A stretch of DNA of 64,000 nt from Catenaria anguillulae PL171 (lineage: Eukaryota > Blastocladiomycota > Blastocladiomycetes > Blastocladiales > Catenariaceae): contig MCFL01000026.1 of the NCBI GenBank assembly GCA_002102555.1, positions 124,001 to 188,000 of the forward strand, read 5' to 3'. The position numbers and the translations under genes were made by a program. Of this stretch, positions 1-10,174 are shown one piece after another. The notes beneath the pieces were generated by a model, which made no database searches, was not told the DNA's origin, and saw only the letters and a program-made list of their open reading frames with translations. Each line of letters begins with the position of its first letter. Position 1 is the first letter of the stretch.

Positions 1-417
1 TATGCCCTTGGTTTTTCGGTCAGTGTGGTTGGCCATGGATGGACGTGTGAATGGACATTGATCACCTGCTTCATCCCGCAGTGTGACAAAGCAGACAGAC
101 GGGCAGTTGACGATCCATGGACATGCATACGCAATTGTCCCAAAAGACAGCTCGAGCTCGCTGTTTCCGATGCGCCATCGTCAAAACTTTATGATTGTCA
201 CCATCAATCCGCATCGCCGCTTTGTCACTGTGTGGTATCACGCATCGCCGGCTTTCTACTCCTGACTGCTTTTTTTGTTCCTGTCTTTGAAACCAATTGA
301 CCTCCCTTGGTGTCTTTCTTTCGAACAATGAACTTATGTCACTTGCGACATGAAACACGTCAAATGCCCGAAATGTGTCTATGAGTGCATTGAAAAGGAA
401 TGCGTTTTGCCTCCAAG
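1..417. other. Left edge, no gene seen
   Basis: Only short overlapping open frames without family similarity are visible. The stretch lies 3' of the minus-strand CEP83-like gene and probably holds its 3' UTR and downstream spacer. Confidence 0.4.
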
Positions 418-2653
418 TTATGGTGGTGCCAATCCTGCGGATTCATGCCCACTATTCCGACCGCCTGCCCCAGCTTCGTTCCCGTGCAATTCGCGACGCA
501 AAAACTCAAGAAACTCCTTTTGGTGGTGTGACGATTCCCGGAGCGCCAGCTCTTCTCGCGCCTTGCGACTCGACAATTCAGTTTGGACTTGCAAGTACTT
601 GGTCTCGATAGTCTTGAGCTTGGATTCCAGAGCAGAAATGCTCGCGCGATAGCCGTGCATACGTGTTTGAGCGCCGGCCTTGAGCTGAGGACAGGTGCAT
701 CACGGACAGCAGGTCAACAAGTGCAAGAAATTGGAAATGGAGAGCACTAGAGACGCACTTTGCCGTGGTTTTCCTTGAGTTGTGCATATTCAGACGAAAC
801 CACATCCAATTGCCGAGTCAGATCTTGATGCGACTTGACCCAAACTGCCTTGGCCTCCTTCATTGCCGCGAAATGGGACTCGCGTTCCGTGACGAGCGCT
901 GAGCGCAAATCTTCAACTTGCTCGTTAAGGTCTTTGATGCGTCGTTGCGCTTCCTCAAACTGCGGCCTATGGTTTACCACACCGTCCAGGCATGTAAACC
1001 ATGTGAAGCACAATCAGCGATAGTGAGCAGTACACGTACCGAATCCAAGCTTCTGATTCGCGCAGTGCGGCAAGCTCGTCGAGGGTGGATTCCAATCTCA
1101 ATCGGGTCCTATCCAGCTCGCCGCGCAGCTCCTCCTCTACGTCCTGCGCCCTTTCCGCGCTCGCCTCGTTCGAATCTCGCTGCCTCAAAATCTGCGCATG
1201 CTCGTGCTGCAAATCATCCAAACTGGACTTGAGCTCCTGAATTCGCCGAATCAACGACTCCTTGTCACCCAAATGCTTTACATGTTGCTCATCGAGCAGC
1301 CCGTTGAGCGACTTGATCTTGGCCTGCAGCTCCTCGACCGCCTGGCGGTGCGTGGATTCGGGAACCATGGCCTGCTGATTTGCCTTGGTCGCTTCCACGT
1401 CTCGCACGTTCGACAAGCGCCGCTCGGTCCGCACGTCCTCGAGAGCCCGATGCGCGCCGGCAAGCTCTCGGGCAAGCGAATCCACACGCGCTTGCAAGTC
1501 TCGGCGTTCGCGTTCCCATTTCAACTTCTCCTGCGCGTGCTCGGATTGGATTGAAAACAAGGACGTTGAGTGGTGATGTTGATGCTCGTCCAATGCACGG
1601 CGAGCGGCAGCGAGCTCAACTTGGATTTCAGCAATGTGTTGTGTTTGCTCGTGCGTCTTGTTGATGAGGGTTTGCTGTTCCTCGTGGGCACGCTGGAGCT
1701 TGGATTGAAGCAGGTCACGGTCGACGCGGACGGATTCCAGTGTGGATTTGAGTTCCAGTTGCGCTCGAGCGTTGGCGCGGGATTCATTGTCCAGTTGAGA
1801 GGTCAGATCGGTTTTGATGGCACTGTGATTCCAACGAGGGAAGGTCGTTCAAGAAAAGGTCGGGAGAATGCGTCATAGGATGAAAAGCCGATGGCGCACC
1901 GGAGGTCTTCGTTTTCGGCGAGCAAATGTGCATGTTTGAGTTGGTACTCGCTGACCTGAGCTTGCAGTTTGCATACAGCCTCGTCCCGAGAAATTGCTGG
2001 GCTGGCTTCAGATGAGGTACGAATCGCGAATCATAGGTCTGAGTGAGCTGTGCTCGAGCACGCGAAGCTAGGGTGAGCAAGCGTAATAGAGCGCACACAT
2101 ACACGGTGACTTAGTTTCGAGAAGGTGCTCCAGATCTCGTATCCGGATAAGAAGGGCCGCCTTTTCCTTTTGGTGCGAGGTTTCCAATTCGCATCTCTGC
2201 AAACAAACCGGTCAATGCATGTGGTTTGGTTGTGGGAGCGGCAATCAACTATGAGGCCACACGCACAAGAGCCGCCAATTCAGAATGTACAGTGCGATTC
2301 TCCTCCCGCAACAGTTCCGCCGCCTGACCGGCTTGTCTGGCCTCATCCTTCAACCGCTCCATCTCCTCTTTGACTTGTGAGTGCACCTCTTGAATAAGCC
2401 CGTCCTTGGCCCGCTGCAAGTCCTCGGGCTTCGGTATCCGACTTGCCACATCCTCCAACTCGCGGCACTTGGTTTCCAGCTCGCGCTGCCATCGGCGAAC
2501 CGTTTGCTCATGTGCTTGTTCGATCTCATCGCGTTCTTGGGCCATGAGCGCGAGCTGCTGCTCGGCAAGCTTTAGAGCGGCGACAGCGCGGGTACGCTCG
2601 CCCCGCAGAGATTCAACAACTTCAAGAGCTGCGGCGAGTTTCTGTTCGGCCAT
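418..2653 (-). CDS. CEP83: CEP83-like coiled-coil protein of the basal body (transition fibre/distal appendage)
   Basis: Six exons join in frame: 2267-2653, 2103-2196, 1900-1996, 1040-1822, 759-966 and 418-684, giving about 611 residues. The predicted protein is almost entirely charged coiled coil. The N-terminal segment resembles the CEP83 signature: an L-E-D/E-x(5) stretch, then a P-E/Q-x-L-x-R/L-A run and a Q-E-V/L stretch, followed in exon 2 by an H-Q-K-E block. CEP83 (CCDC41) anchors centrioles to membranes through distal appendages; human CEP83 is about 700 residues, so the size fits. A flagellated zoospore needs such a docking protein. Start chosen at the first ATG of the coiled-coil frame. 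Splice phases agree at all five introns (37-110 nt). Coiled-coil similarity can mislead, so another centriolar coiled-coil protein is possible. It diverges from an ankyrin-like gene. Confidence 0.6.
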
Positions 2654-2939
2654 GATTGCATGGGGTTCCTTGCATTGGATTCTTCCTCAAAGTTCATCGT
2701 CGATCAGCACGCCGAGCCAACCAATCCCTGGAGTCGTTCGTCATGCGGCGAGGACATGCGGTGGCAATTCCGCCTGTGGAACTCTCAACAACATTGGGCA
2801 CCATCTGTCGTAAATATCATGTCTTGGCGGCCCCGTCAGCACTATAAATGCTAGACAAATCGCCAGTGCCCGTCCCCAAAGGTTGGATATCACAATTGTG
2901 CAATGATCTAAACTCCTTTGCCATTTCTGCGCTTCGCTC
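2654..2939. promoter_or_regulatory. Divergent promoter region between the CEP83-like and ankyrin-like genes
   Basis: A 286-bp spacer separates two oppositely directed start codons and must hold both promoters and 5' UTRs. I recognise no specific element. Inference from gene orientation only. Confidence 0.35.
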
Positions 2940-3962
2940 ATGACCGCCAACATTGCCCTCCCATTCGAGCTCGTCGAGGCCATTCTCGCGGCGCTTCCCA
3001 AAGCAATTCGTCGGAACCAGGACTCGAGCACCCTCTGTTGGCCAATCCTTACCGTGGTCAAGCCAACGCCATCCATCTTGCGAGCCGTCATTCCGCGTTT
3101 GGAACGGGACGTCGACGATTGGCTTTCGCCAGAAATCAACCTCGACCACGTCAAGAAATGGCACGCATTCGGGGGAAGATTCAGCGAGGAGCGGCTGGCC
3201 GTGCTGGCGTTGCTATCGAACCGCGTGGACGTCCTCCAATGGCTCATTGTTGACACGAAGTGGCTGCCGCCGCCGCCCGAATACCCAAACTTGCTCGACC
3301 CGACGTACGCATGGGCCGTTGAACGCGGTGCGTATGCGGCCGTGACTTGGCTCGCCAAGAACGCCCCCGATAGCACTTTGCGCTCGCTCGGCCGCGTGAC
3401 ACTGGATGACGACGTTCTTGGGGGCTTGATTCGAAATGGCGGTCAAGAAGGAATCGAGCTGGTCAAGGCATGGGTGGAGCAAGATCACTGGATCGAAGAG
3501 TACATTGAAGACACCATGATTGCTGCGGCGGAGGTTGGCCGACTTGACTTGTTCCAGGCGTGGGCCCGTCGATGTGGTGACTTGGAAGACGAGCTCGAAG
3601 TCGGTGGACGGGATGCTCTCGGCGCCGCGGCGCAACTCGGACATATTCATGTTTTCGAATGGTGGGTACAGAATAGGTGGGACTTGCCGTGCGAGCTCAT
3701 ACAGGACGCCTGCAGTGCTGGCCGAGTTGACGTCTTGGCGTGGCTCATGGATCATCTTGGCGACGGCAAGCTCGATTGCAGTGACGAGGCCCTTGTCTTG
3801 GCGACAAAGAACGGACATCGCGAGGTCTTGCGTTGGTGGAAAGAGTCGGGCTTGGAAGTAGATTGGCAAACCGAGGACTTGATTCAAGAGGCGGAAGAAG
3901 CGGGCCATGTCCATGTTGCTGCATGGCTCCGGGCCGAATTTGATGGTGAAGAGTCTGAGTAG
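2940..3962 (+). CDS. Ankyrin-like repeat protein, short form (340 aa)
   Basis: A single-exon ORF of 340 residues starting at the first ATG after the spacer. The N-terminus (about 1-60) resembles the leader seen in zoosporic-fungal ankyrin-like proteins (LPFELVEAILAALP, F-box-like in tone). From about residue 70 the protein consists of degenerate helical repeats with units such as GHIHVFEWW, GHREVLRWW and GHVHVAAWL, spaced roughly 25-33 residues apart. These are divergent ankyrin repeats in which the usual Leu-Leu pair is often Trp-Trp. No enzymatic motif is seen. Ankyrin-like repeats mediate protein binding; the partner is unknown. It belongs to the same broad family as the two genes at 10175 and 13344 but is half their size and lacks their N-terminal TTLTDELL block. 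Confidence 0.75.
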   Translation: MTANIALPFELVEAILAALPKAIRRNQDSSTLCWPILTVVKPTPSILRAVIPRLERDVDDWLSPEINLDHVKKWHAFGGRFSEERLAVLALLSNRVDVLQWLIVDTKWLPPPPEYPNLLDPTYAWAVERGAYAAVTWLAKNAPDSTLRSLGRVTLDDDVLGGLIRNGGQEGIELVKAWVEQDHWIEEYIEDTMIAAAEVGRLDLFQAWARRCGDLEDELEVGGRDALGAAAQLGHIHVFEWWVQNRWDLPCELIQDACSAGRVDVLAWLMDHLGDGKLDCSDEALVLATKNGHREVLRWWKESGLEVDWQTEDLIQEAEEAGHVHVAAWLRAEFDGEESE

Positions 3963-4136
3963 CAATGCTTGTCTGTCCATGAAATTCATTGTTACCTTGT
4001 TGTCTCCCTTTCCCATCATATGGCCCGGAAACGACACGATGTGGTTACGACTTAAGAATTGATGCGAACAAACGGCAGAGCAACAAGAACAAGTGATGGA
4101 TTGTGTTACATGCTACTGACCCAAGGCAATAATACC

Positions 4137-5848
4137 ATGGCGACAACAGCTGCTTCAACGTTACCGAGTCTAGATGTTAAAGGCATTGGGAACAATGTCA
4201 CTGCCAAAGATTCCGCAAACGTCATGATCCGCACAAACTTTGGTCAATCCAGGGACGGCCCTCGCGCGGGATCCCCGCTCGAGCAGGACCGAGTATTCTT
4301 GACTCAGCAAGGGGGGAAACTGTATACGAATTCGCCTGCATACCATCTGTGCCGGAAGCCTGACTGATGCGGTAATCGATGATTTGACAGGCTTGAAGGA
4401 TCCAAACTCGCTGCTGCCTTTGACACATTCGCAAGCAAATCCGCGTCCAATGACAATCCGGTCCGCAAACTGGCCCGTGCCGAGGTGGCCAAGGACATGC
4501 AGTCAACTCTGCTGATCCGCCGCCGCAAGGAGCTGAAGGAGGTTCAAGTCCAATTGGAGCGTAAACGCGTCGAGTTCAAGAAAAGAATGGACGAGTGCGC
4601 GGAAAAGCATGACGAACTCAAGGCCAAGCAGAGACTGCTGAGGGAACGTGTACAAAAGTTTGAAAAGTTTTTGAGGGAGAATGATGCCAAGCGCCAGAGG
4701 GCGTTGGCAAAGGCATTGACGGAGCGGAAGCTCAAGGAGCAAAAGGTCCGTTGCCAATCATCCGGACGGGACGTGTCAGTCGGCCACTTACGTTCAATCG
4801 TCAACAGGAACAAGAGCTGGCACAATTGCACGAGCAACTCAAGAGCGCCATTTCTCGATCTGAAAAGATTAAGAAGCTTCTCAGTACGATGCACTTTTTT
4901 CGCGTGATTGATGTCCAGCTCATCTTGACCTGCCCCAACTTCAATCCGTAGCACTGTATCAACCCAATGAACGTTACCTCACCGCCGTCATCGCTTCACT
5001 CCCCACCGACTACCTCGACGTCCAAGAACCTCAAATCAATGACATTCTTCAACGCTATTCGACGCTATCGGAAACGAACCGAGACCTCCAGCAAACACTG
5101 CAGGTCCGACTGGACGAGATTGAGCGCGAATCGAACCACTTGAACGACTTACTCAAGCAAAAAAATGATCGAATTCTGGTCTACAACAGCCAACTTGGGG
5201 CATTGCAAAAGAGACTGGACCGGGCAAAGGCCGAGTCGGCTCGCGTCGAGGCGTTGGTCGCACAGACGCTGTCATCAGGCAAAGAGAGGGTATGTTGCTG
5301 ACGCTCAGTTCGAACATCCACGATAATTTATTGACCTTTTGTGTGGTATGTAGATGCGGACGCTTTCTGAAACTAAACTTGCCATCAACAACATTTATCG
5401 GATTGGCCTCGTCCGCAATTCTAACCTCAGTGTCCCAACCAACGCTCCACCGGTTGTCCTCCTACCCGATAGCTCAGCATTTTCTGAAAAGCTCGCTGTG
5501 ATTCAAGACCGGGTCCTGGACATGACCCAAATCGCCACCAAAGCCGAGCAATTCGTTCGCGAAGATCGCGAAAAGGGCAGGTTCCGCTTCCGCGAGACTG
5601 CTCCGGCGATTGCCGGTGCAAACGGTGGGGGAGGGTTGCGGGTGGTTGATTTCGCGCCGCAGGCGACAATGGGAGGTGGGCATGAGCTGCTCTCCGGGCC
5701 CCCGAGCGGCGGAGCGTTGGCGTCTGGCGGGAGTAGCATGATGCGATCCAAGTCAAATGGAGTCGCCTTGCTGAGTGCAGGAGGGGTAGGCGGAGGTGGA
5801 GGAGCCATGTCGAGGAAGCATAGCATGGTGGCTGCATTTGGCATGTGA
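4137..5848 (+). CDS. CFAP73: CFAP73/CCDC42-family flagellar coiled-coil protein (DUF4200)
   Basis: Five exons join in phase: 4137-4321, 4391-4745, 4808-4883, 4952-5289 and 5354-5848, giving about 482 residues. The core has the DUF4200 signature of CFAP73/CCDC42: a RRRKELKEV block, then an E-F-K-K-R-M-D segment, then KFEKFLRENDAKRQRALAKA, which is nearly the family consensus (KFDKFLKENDAKR). A later block (YLTAVIASLPTDYLDVQEP) matches the family's second helix region. In Chlamydomonas the family member MIA2 (CFAP73) works with MIA1 (CFAP100) to regulate inner dynein arms; CCDC42 is the sperm paralogue. The last exon adds a Gly/Ser-rich tail not typical of the family. The ATG at 4137 was preferred over an in-frame ATG at 4059. 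CFAP73 and CCDC42 cannot be told apart by eye. Confidence 0.8.
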
Positions 5849-6118
5849 TGTTTTGAAGCACATACTTACTCCTTGAACATGATCGATCATAATTGGTTTT
5901 GTTGTAGATAACATCTATGGAGTGAAGCGCGTCTGTTCGCAGCTGAAGCACTCGTGCACTTTCCCACGTTCGTTTACCACTGACCTGGCATGACCCTTCG
6001 ATGAGAGGCTTGCGTTTGCGACAAAGACTGAGAGCTGTTTGCCTGGAAATACAATGTTTTCTTTTCATAAGCACATGCAGTCTATTCTTCATGTCCTTGA
6101 GAAACCACGAGCATTAAA

Positions 6119-7894
6119 ATGAAATCCAGCCAATCCGCCGTCCTGCGCCAGACGGCTTCGCCAGTTCGGCCCGCTGGAACCGAACCTACATCGCCGCCGG
6201 GCGCCCACTCCCATCAGGCCATGGCCTCTACAACGTCCATTTCCGGGCAGAGTTTCAACCAAACCCCCGAGGCCATTTCGCCGGGCAAAAAGAGTTCGAG
6301 TTTTAATGTCCTCAACAAGGCTGCCCCGCTCTTCAAAGCCAGCATGCCGTCCCTTGCCCCAGCGGTGGCCTCACCTGCATCTTCTCGCCCTCCGTTGACG
6401 TCCGACATTGACGCCCTCTTGAGCATCGAGGCCAACACAAGCGATGCCGGTGCACCTGCCGCCTCTTCCTCTGCAGCGGGTGGTGTCAGTCCGTCATCGA
6501 CCCCAATGACTCAAGTACGGCCTCGCGGGGTATCGCAGCTGGTTGCCTCTAAATTCAAGTCTGCCACCGCCTCCAACTCCTCTCAAGTCACTCCATTCCA
6601 GCGCTCTGTCTCAACAAAGTCTGCCAAGCAACATTCATCTATTCCCGCCACGCCAGGCACGCCAGTCATCTCAGCGGCCGTGGCCATCGACGACCAATAC
6701 GTACCTGAACCACACTTGCCACACCTGCGCCATGGCCGTAAGAACATGGACATTGACTCCATTATGGCCGAAGTGGAAGAACGTGTGCGCACTGGTTCTG
6801 CGCCACCCGTCGACAGTGCGACAACGACCAACGGCAACCCAGAAAACCTCCGTCCGTTACTTGGCCGCTCAAGCTCCAAGCGTTCGTTCCGCAGGTGGAG
6901 TATGCCAGGACTGACCAACCAGACGCGCGACCCGTCCGACTCTGGTGCCAAATCAGCAGAAGCAGCAGGCTCACGCCCAGCATCCAGCGGCCTCACGGCC
7001 CGCATTGGCCAGCTGGCATCCACAATCACGTCTCCGCTCCGCCGCAGGCACAGGTCCATGCAAGAACTATCGACGCCGCACGCGCACGCGGCTGCTGGTG
7101 CGCCGCCCAGACTGACTGCGGCCGAAGGCGCGTCCATGCGCGACTTGCCACTGCCTGCGCCAATGGACATTGATGAGTTGCTCACAAGGTTTGGTACAAG
7201 TGATTCGTATCTCGTTCGCGGGGCTAGGGCCGGTGATGGGCGTGCCACAAAGCAGTCAAAGCAAGCGCCCATGTCCCATCCGCATCAAGACTCGCTCGTC
7301 ATTGTCCGCACATCGCCCGTCTCCCGGCACATGTCTACATCCTCGGGTCCACCCATTCGTGTTCCCGGCGACGACACCTCGTCCATCCGTCCGCTTCGCC
7401 GGCCGTCCAATGCCGACGACACCACCGACTCTGCCGACCGCAGCCTCGTCAACTCGAACGAAGCCGTCCATCGTGCGGGCAACTTGCTCGCTTCGGGCAC
7501 AAGCACGCCCACCAGCATGAGCGCCTTTTCGTCCAACGACCGCATGTCTGTGCAAGCAATGTACACGAGCACGTTTCCTCGCGGCGCAGACGATGCACAC
7601 CCTGCCGCCCCGACTGGCGGTGTATCGATTGCACCCAATGTTGCCACCATCATCGAGTCGAGCCAGGCCATGTTGCCGGCACCACCGGCAGCCAACAGCC
7701 CGCATGCGCATGTTGAGAGTGTTGCGAGCGATGTGTCGAGCATTGCAAGTGTGGACGTCGACACGAGCAATGCACGCGCGCTCGTGGCTCTGCGGGCCAT
7801 GCCAAGGGTTGTCTTGGATAAAGTATATGTGCATCATTGCAATGACATAGATGCCGTTGTGACCCCATCTGAGGGTTTGGGTGGTGCCAAATAG
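6119..7894 (+). CDS. Ser/Pro-rich orphan protein with three DID motifs (591 aa)
   Basis: A single-exon ORF of 591 residues, low in complexity and rich in Ser, Pro, Ala and Thr, probably disordered. No domain is recognised. A short acidic-hydrophobic motif recurs three times: SDIDALLSIE near residue 95, MDIDSIMAEVEERV near 210 and PMDIDELLTRFG near 349. Basic Ser-rich patches (SSSKRSFRRWSM near 252; RRRHRSMQEL near 308) look like kinase or 14-3-3 sites, but this is inference. It lies downstream of the CFAP73-like gene and converges on the SLC35C2-like gene. It may be a regulatory or scaffold protein; no function can be assigned. Confidence 0.65.
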   Translation: MKSSQSAVLRQTASPVRPAGTEPTSPPGAHSHQAMASTTSISGQSFNQTPEAISPGKKSSSFNVLNKAAPLFKASMPSLAPAVASPASSRPPLTSDIDALLSIEANTSDAGAPAASSSAAGGVSPSSTPMTQVRPRGVSQLVASKFKSATASNSSQVTPFQRSVSTKSAKQHSSIPATPGTPVISAAVAIDDQYVPEPHLPHLRHGRKNMDIDSIMAEVEERVRTGSAPPVDSATTTNGNPENLRPLLGRSSSKRSFRRWSMPGLTNQTRDPSDSGAKSAEAAGSRPASSGLTARIGQLASTITSPLRRRHRSMQELSTPHAHAAAGAPPRLTAAEGASMRDLPLPAPMDIDELLTRFGTSDSYLVRGARAGDGRATKQSKQAPMSHPHQDSLVIVRTSPVSRHMSTSSGPPIRVPGDDTSSIRPLRRPSNADDTTDSADRSLVNSNEAVHRAGNLLASGTSTPTSMSAFSSNDRMSVQAMYTSTFPRGADDAHPAAPTGGVSIAPNVATIIESSQAMLPAPPAANSPHAHVESVASDVSSIASVDVDTSNARALVALRAMPRVVLDKVYVHHCNDIDAVVTPSEGLGGAK

Positions 7895-8124
7895 GTAACC
7901 AGCTATCGAACGATGTGCGACACAAGGCCGTTGTGTCAATCCTGTTTCTTCATTTCCTATACTCTCGTTGCCTTTTTTTCTTCGCGCAATCCATCTTTCC
8001 ATTCACTTTTGTATCTTATCGTAAGAACGTCATTATATATGTACACTCGAGTGCAACGGGTGAGAGGAAATAGTGCTTGAGACGAACATGTAAGTCGAAG
8101 GGGGTATTTCACATGATGAAGGGT

Positions 8125-9773
8125 CTAAACGAGCCCTTGCTCCTCCTCCACCGGAGCTGCATCATCACCCACCTCAACATGGGAATGCCTCCGTTCCATT
8201 CTCGCATCCGACGGCTCACCCATCCCAGAACCAGTGGGTCTTCGCGGCGTGGGCGACCTGCCTCGTGACCGTGACCGCGACTTTGACCTTGATCGCAACT
8301 GCCCTTTGGATACGGGGGCGGCCGAGGACCGCTGCCCACCAAACCCAGCCAGATCCATCTCGCCGCCATCCGCGGTCTCATCCTCCTCGCCCTCGGACGC
8401 CGAATCGGCCAAAAACAAGAGCTGCATTCCGTCCGTGCTTGTCCTCGTTGCATCAAACAGCACATTCCGGTCGTCATACTCTTGATCCATATCCTCCTGA
8501 CCACCGCCTCTCCCCAGATGCGCCGGGGTCAACTCGCCATCGCCCATGGAATGCAACAAATACTCGTGGCGCGTTCCGTCGCCGCCCGATCCACTCACAT
8601 ACTTGTGGTAATTGTACACGCCAATGCCCGCCAAGCAAATGGCCAACCCCAACACATTAAGCGGCGTGACCACGTCGCCAAACGCCACAATGCCCACCAC
8701 AATGGTCAATACTTCCTTGCAAATGCCCGCAACGCTAATAGTGAGTCCCGAAGTGAGCTGAATGGCGCGATACTCGCTGCACACCATGGCAAAAGCCAGC
8801 AGCCCGCCGCCGCACATGAGCGCAAATGTGTGCCAGGCGGCGGCGGCCGTGTTGAAAAACGGGCTATCGCCGAGCGTGGCCAGGGGCTCAAACATGAGCG
8901 ACGAGGGCAGCAGCGTAAGGAACATGACGGGCGCCAGGTGCATGTTGGTGGCAAATGGATTGTCGAGCTTGAGGTCGTCGCTCGTCAGCAGCACTTCAAT
9001 CAGGATCATGCGTGCGCCGCCCATGATGGATGCCAGAAGGGCTTCGGTGAAGCCCGTCCAGTCAAACGCGGATTCGTCGGCGTGTGCCACGGCGAGTGAC
9101 ATGCCGAGCGTGATGGCGGCCATGACGCCAAACAGCCGCAGCGAGGGCTTTTCGAGGCGCAGCGCGAGGGCAAACGCCAGGGCAAACATGGGTGTTGAGG
9201 ATTTGACAAGCGTGTAAAACGAGAGCGACAAGGACTTTAGCGAGGCGTTGGACAGGCCAATGTCGAGCGCCGTGGCCATGCCGCAGGGCACGATGCGGGC
9301 GAGAAGCTTGGGCCAGGTGACGGGTCGAGGTGCATGCGAGGGAGTTGTTGGTCGTGAGTTGGGTTCGGATGTCGGTGCGGGAGTCGAAGATGAGCCAGTG
9401 CCGTGCCCGTGCTCGATATCGTCGCTGACAGCCAGTGAAGAAAACGTCGGCTTGTCTGAAACCATGGGCGTCGGCTGATACTTTGTCGGTCTTTCCGAAT
9501 CTCCGCGGCCACGGCGGCAAGGTGCGGGCGGGCGCAATCGGCCCGAAGCGATGAGGACGAGCGCCGAGAGTGAAAAGTGGATGGTGGCGTGGAAGGCCGT
9601 GACGAGCAGGGGCACGTTGAGGTGGTATCCTCCCTGGCCAAAGAGGTTCTTGTTGTAGGCCCGAGGCACACGGACAGGATCCACCATCCAAAGATGAAGA
9701 AGAGGGCCGCGGGCGTGCATCCGCCGCGGCCAATGGCGTGGGCGGCGCCTCCGACGCCAGGCATGGGCATCAT
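8125..9773 (-). CDS. SLC35C2: SLC35C2/YMD8-type drug/metabolite-superfamily transporter, with an apparent frameshift
   Basis: The main frame carries a TPT/nucleotide-sugar transporter with about ten membrane segments. Landmarks match SLC35C2: YNK after helix 1, ATALDIGLSNASL, FYTLVKSSTPMF, LASIMGGARMILIEVLL, GGGLLAFAMV, GLTISVAGICKEVLTI and a C-terminal LAICLAGIGVYNYHKY. The tail after about residue 430 is hydrophilic, with an Arg/Ser-rich stretch. SLC35C2 proteins sit in Golgi/ER membranes. Helix 1 (ALFFIFGWWILSVCLG) is in a different frame from YNKNLF. The two frames align without a gap to SLC35C2 if one C is added to the CCC at 9660-9662 (plus strand). This is either an assembly error or a real frameshift. 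Start placed at 9773 (or 9770) in the helix-1 frame. A hydrophilic insert of about 85 residues separates helices 2 and 3. Confidence 0.8.
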
Positions 9774-10174
9774 GTTGAGTGGATTGTGTCGGAACTAGCA
9801 GGGGAATGGCGGGCGGGTGCAGATCATGTGACTTCAATAGTGCTGATGCTCATACTTGATTGTCTTCATTGCGAAAGAATATCGACCAATAAGTACCGTT
9901 TCGACTACTGGCCGTCGCCATCCATCCGCAGAGCTTCACAGCTCGCGAACACGAAAACACATTTCTCGGCGCTTTCCAACGGCTTCTCGACTGGTTCCAA
10001 TGCGTCGACATGGAGCTTCCAGAAACATGGTTCGATTGCCTTGGAGCGTATAGCGTGCCACGCGTCCCGGCCGCCGTCAACCAACCGCAGCTTGCCGTGT
10101 GCGCACCACCTCGATCTCGATGATTTACAGAAAAAGAGTCAATCTTACGTTGGACGCAAACACACAAACACACC
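9774..10174. other. Intergenic, no gene seen
   Basis: A 401-bp divergent spacer between the transporter (-) and the first tandem ankyrin-like gene (+). It probably holds both promoters. A weak open frame crosses it but shows no family similarity. Confidence 0.4.

Noticed and set aside
8482-9217. Plus-strand frames over the transporter
   Set aside because: Antisense to clearly conserved transporter helices; His/Arg/Ala-rich shadow composition.
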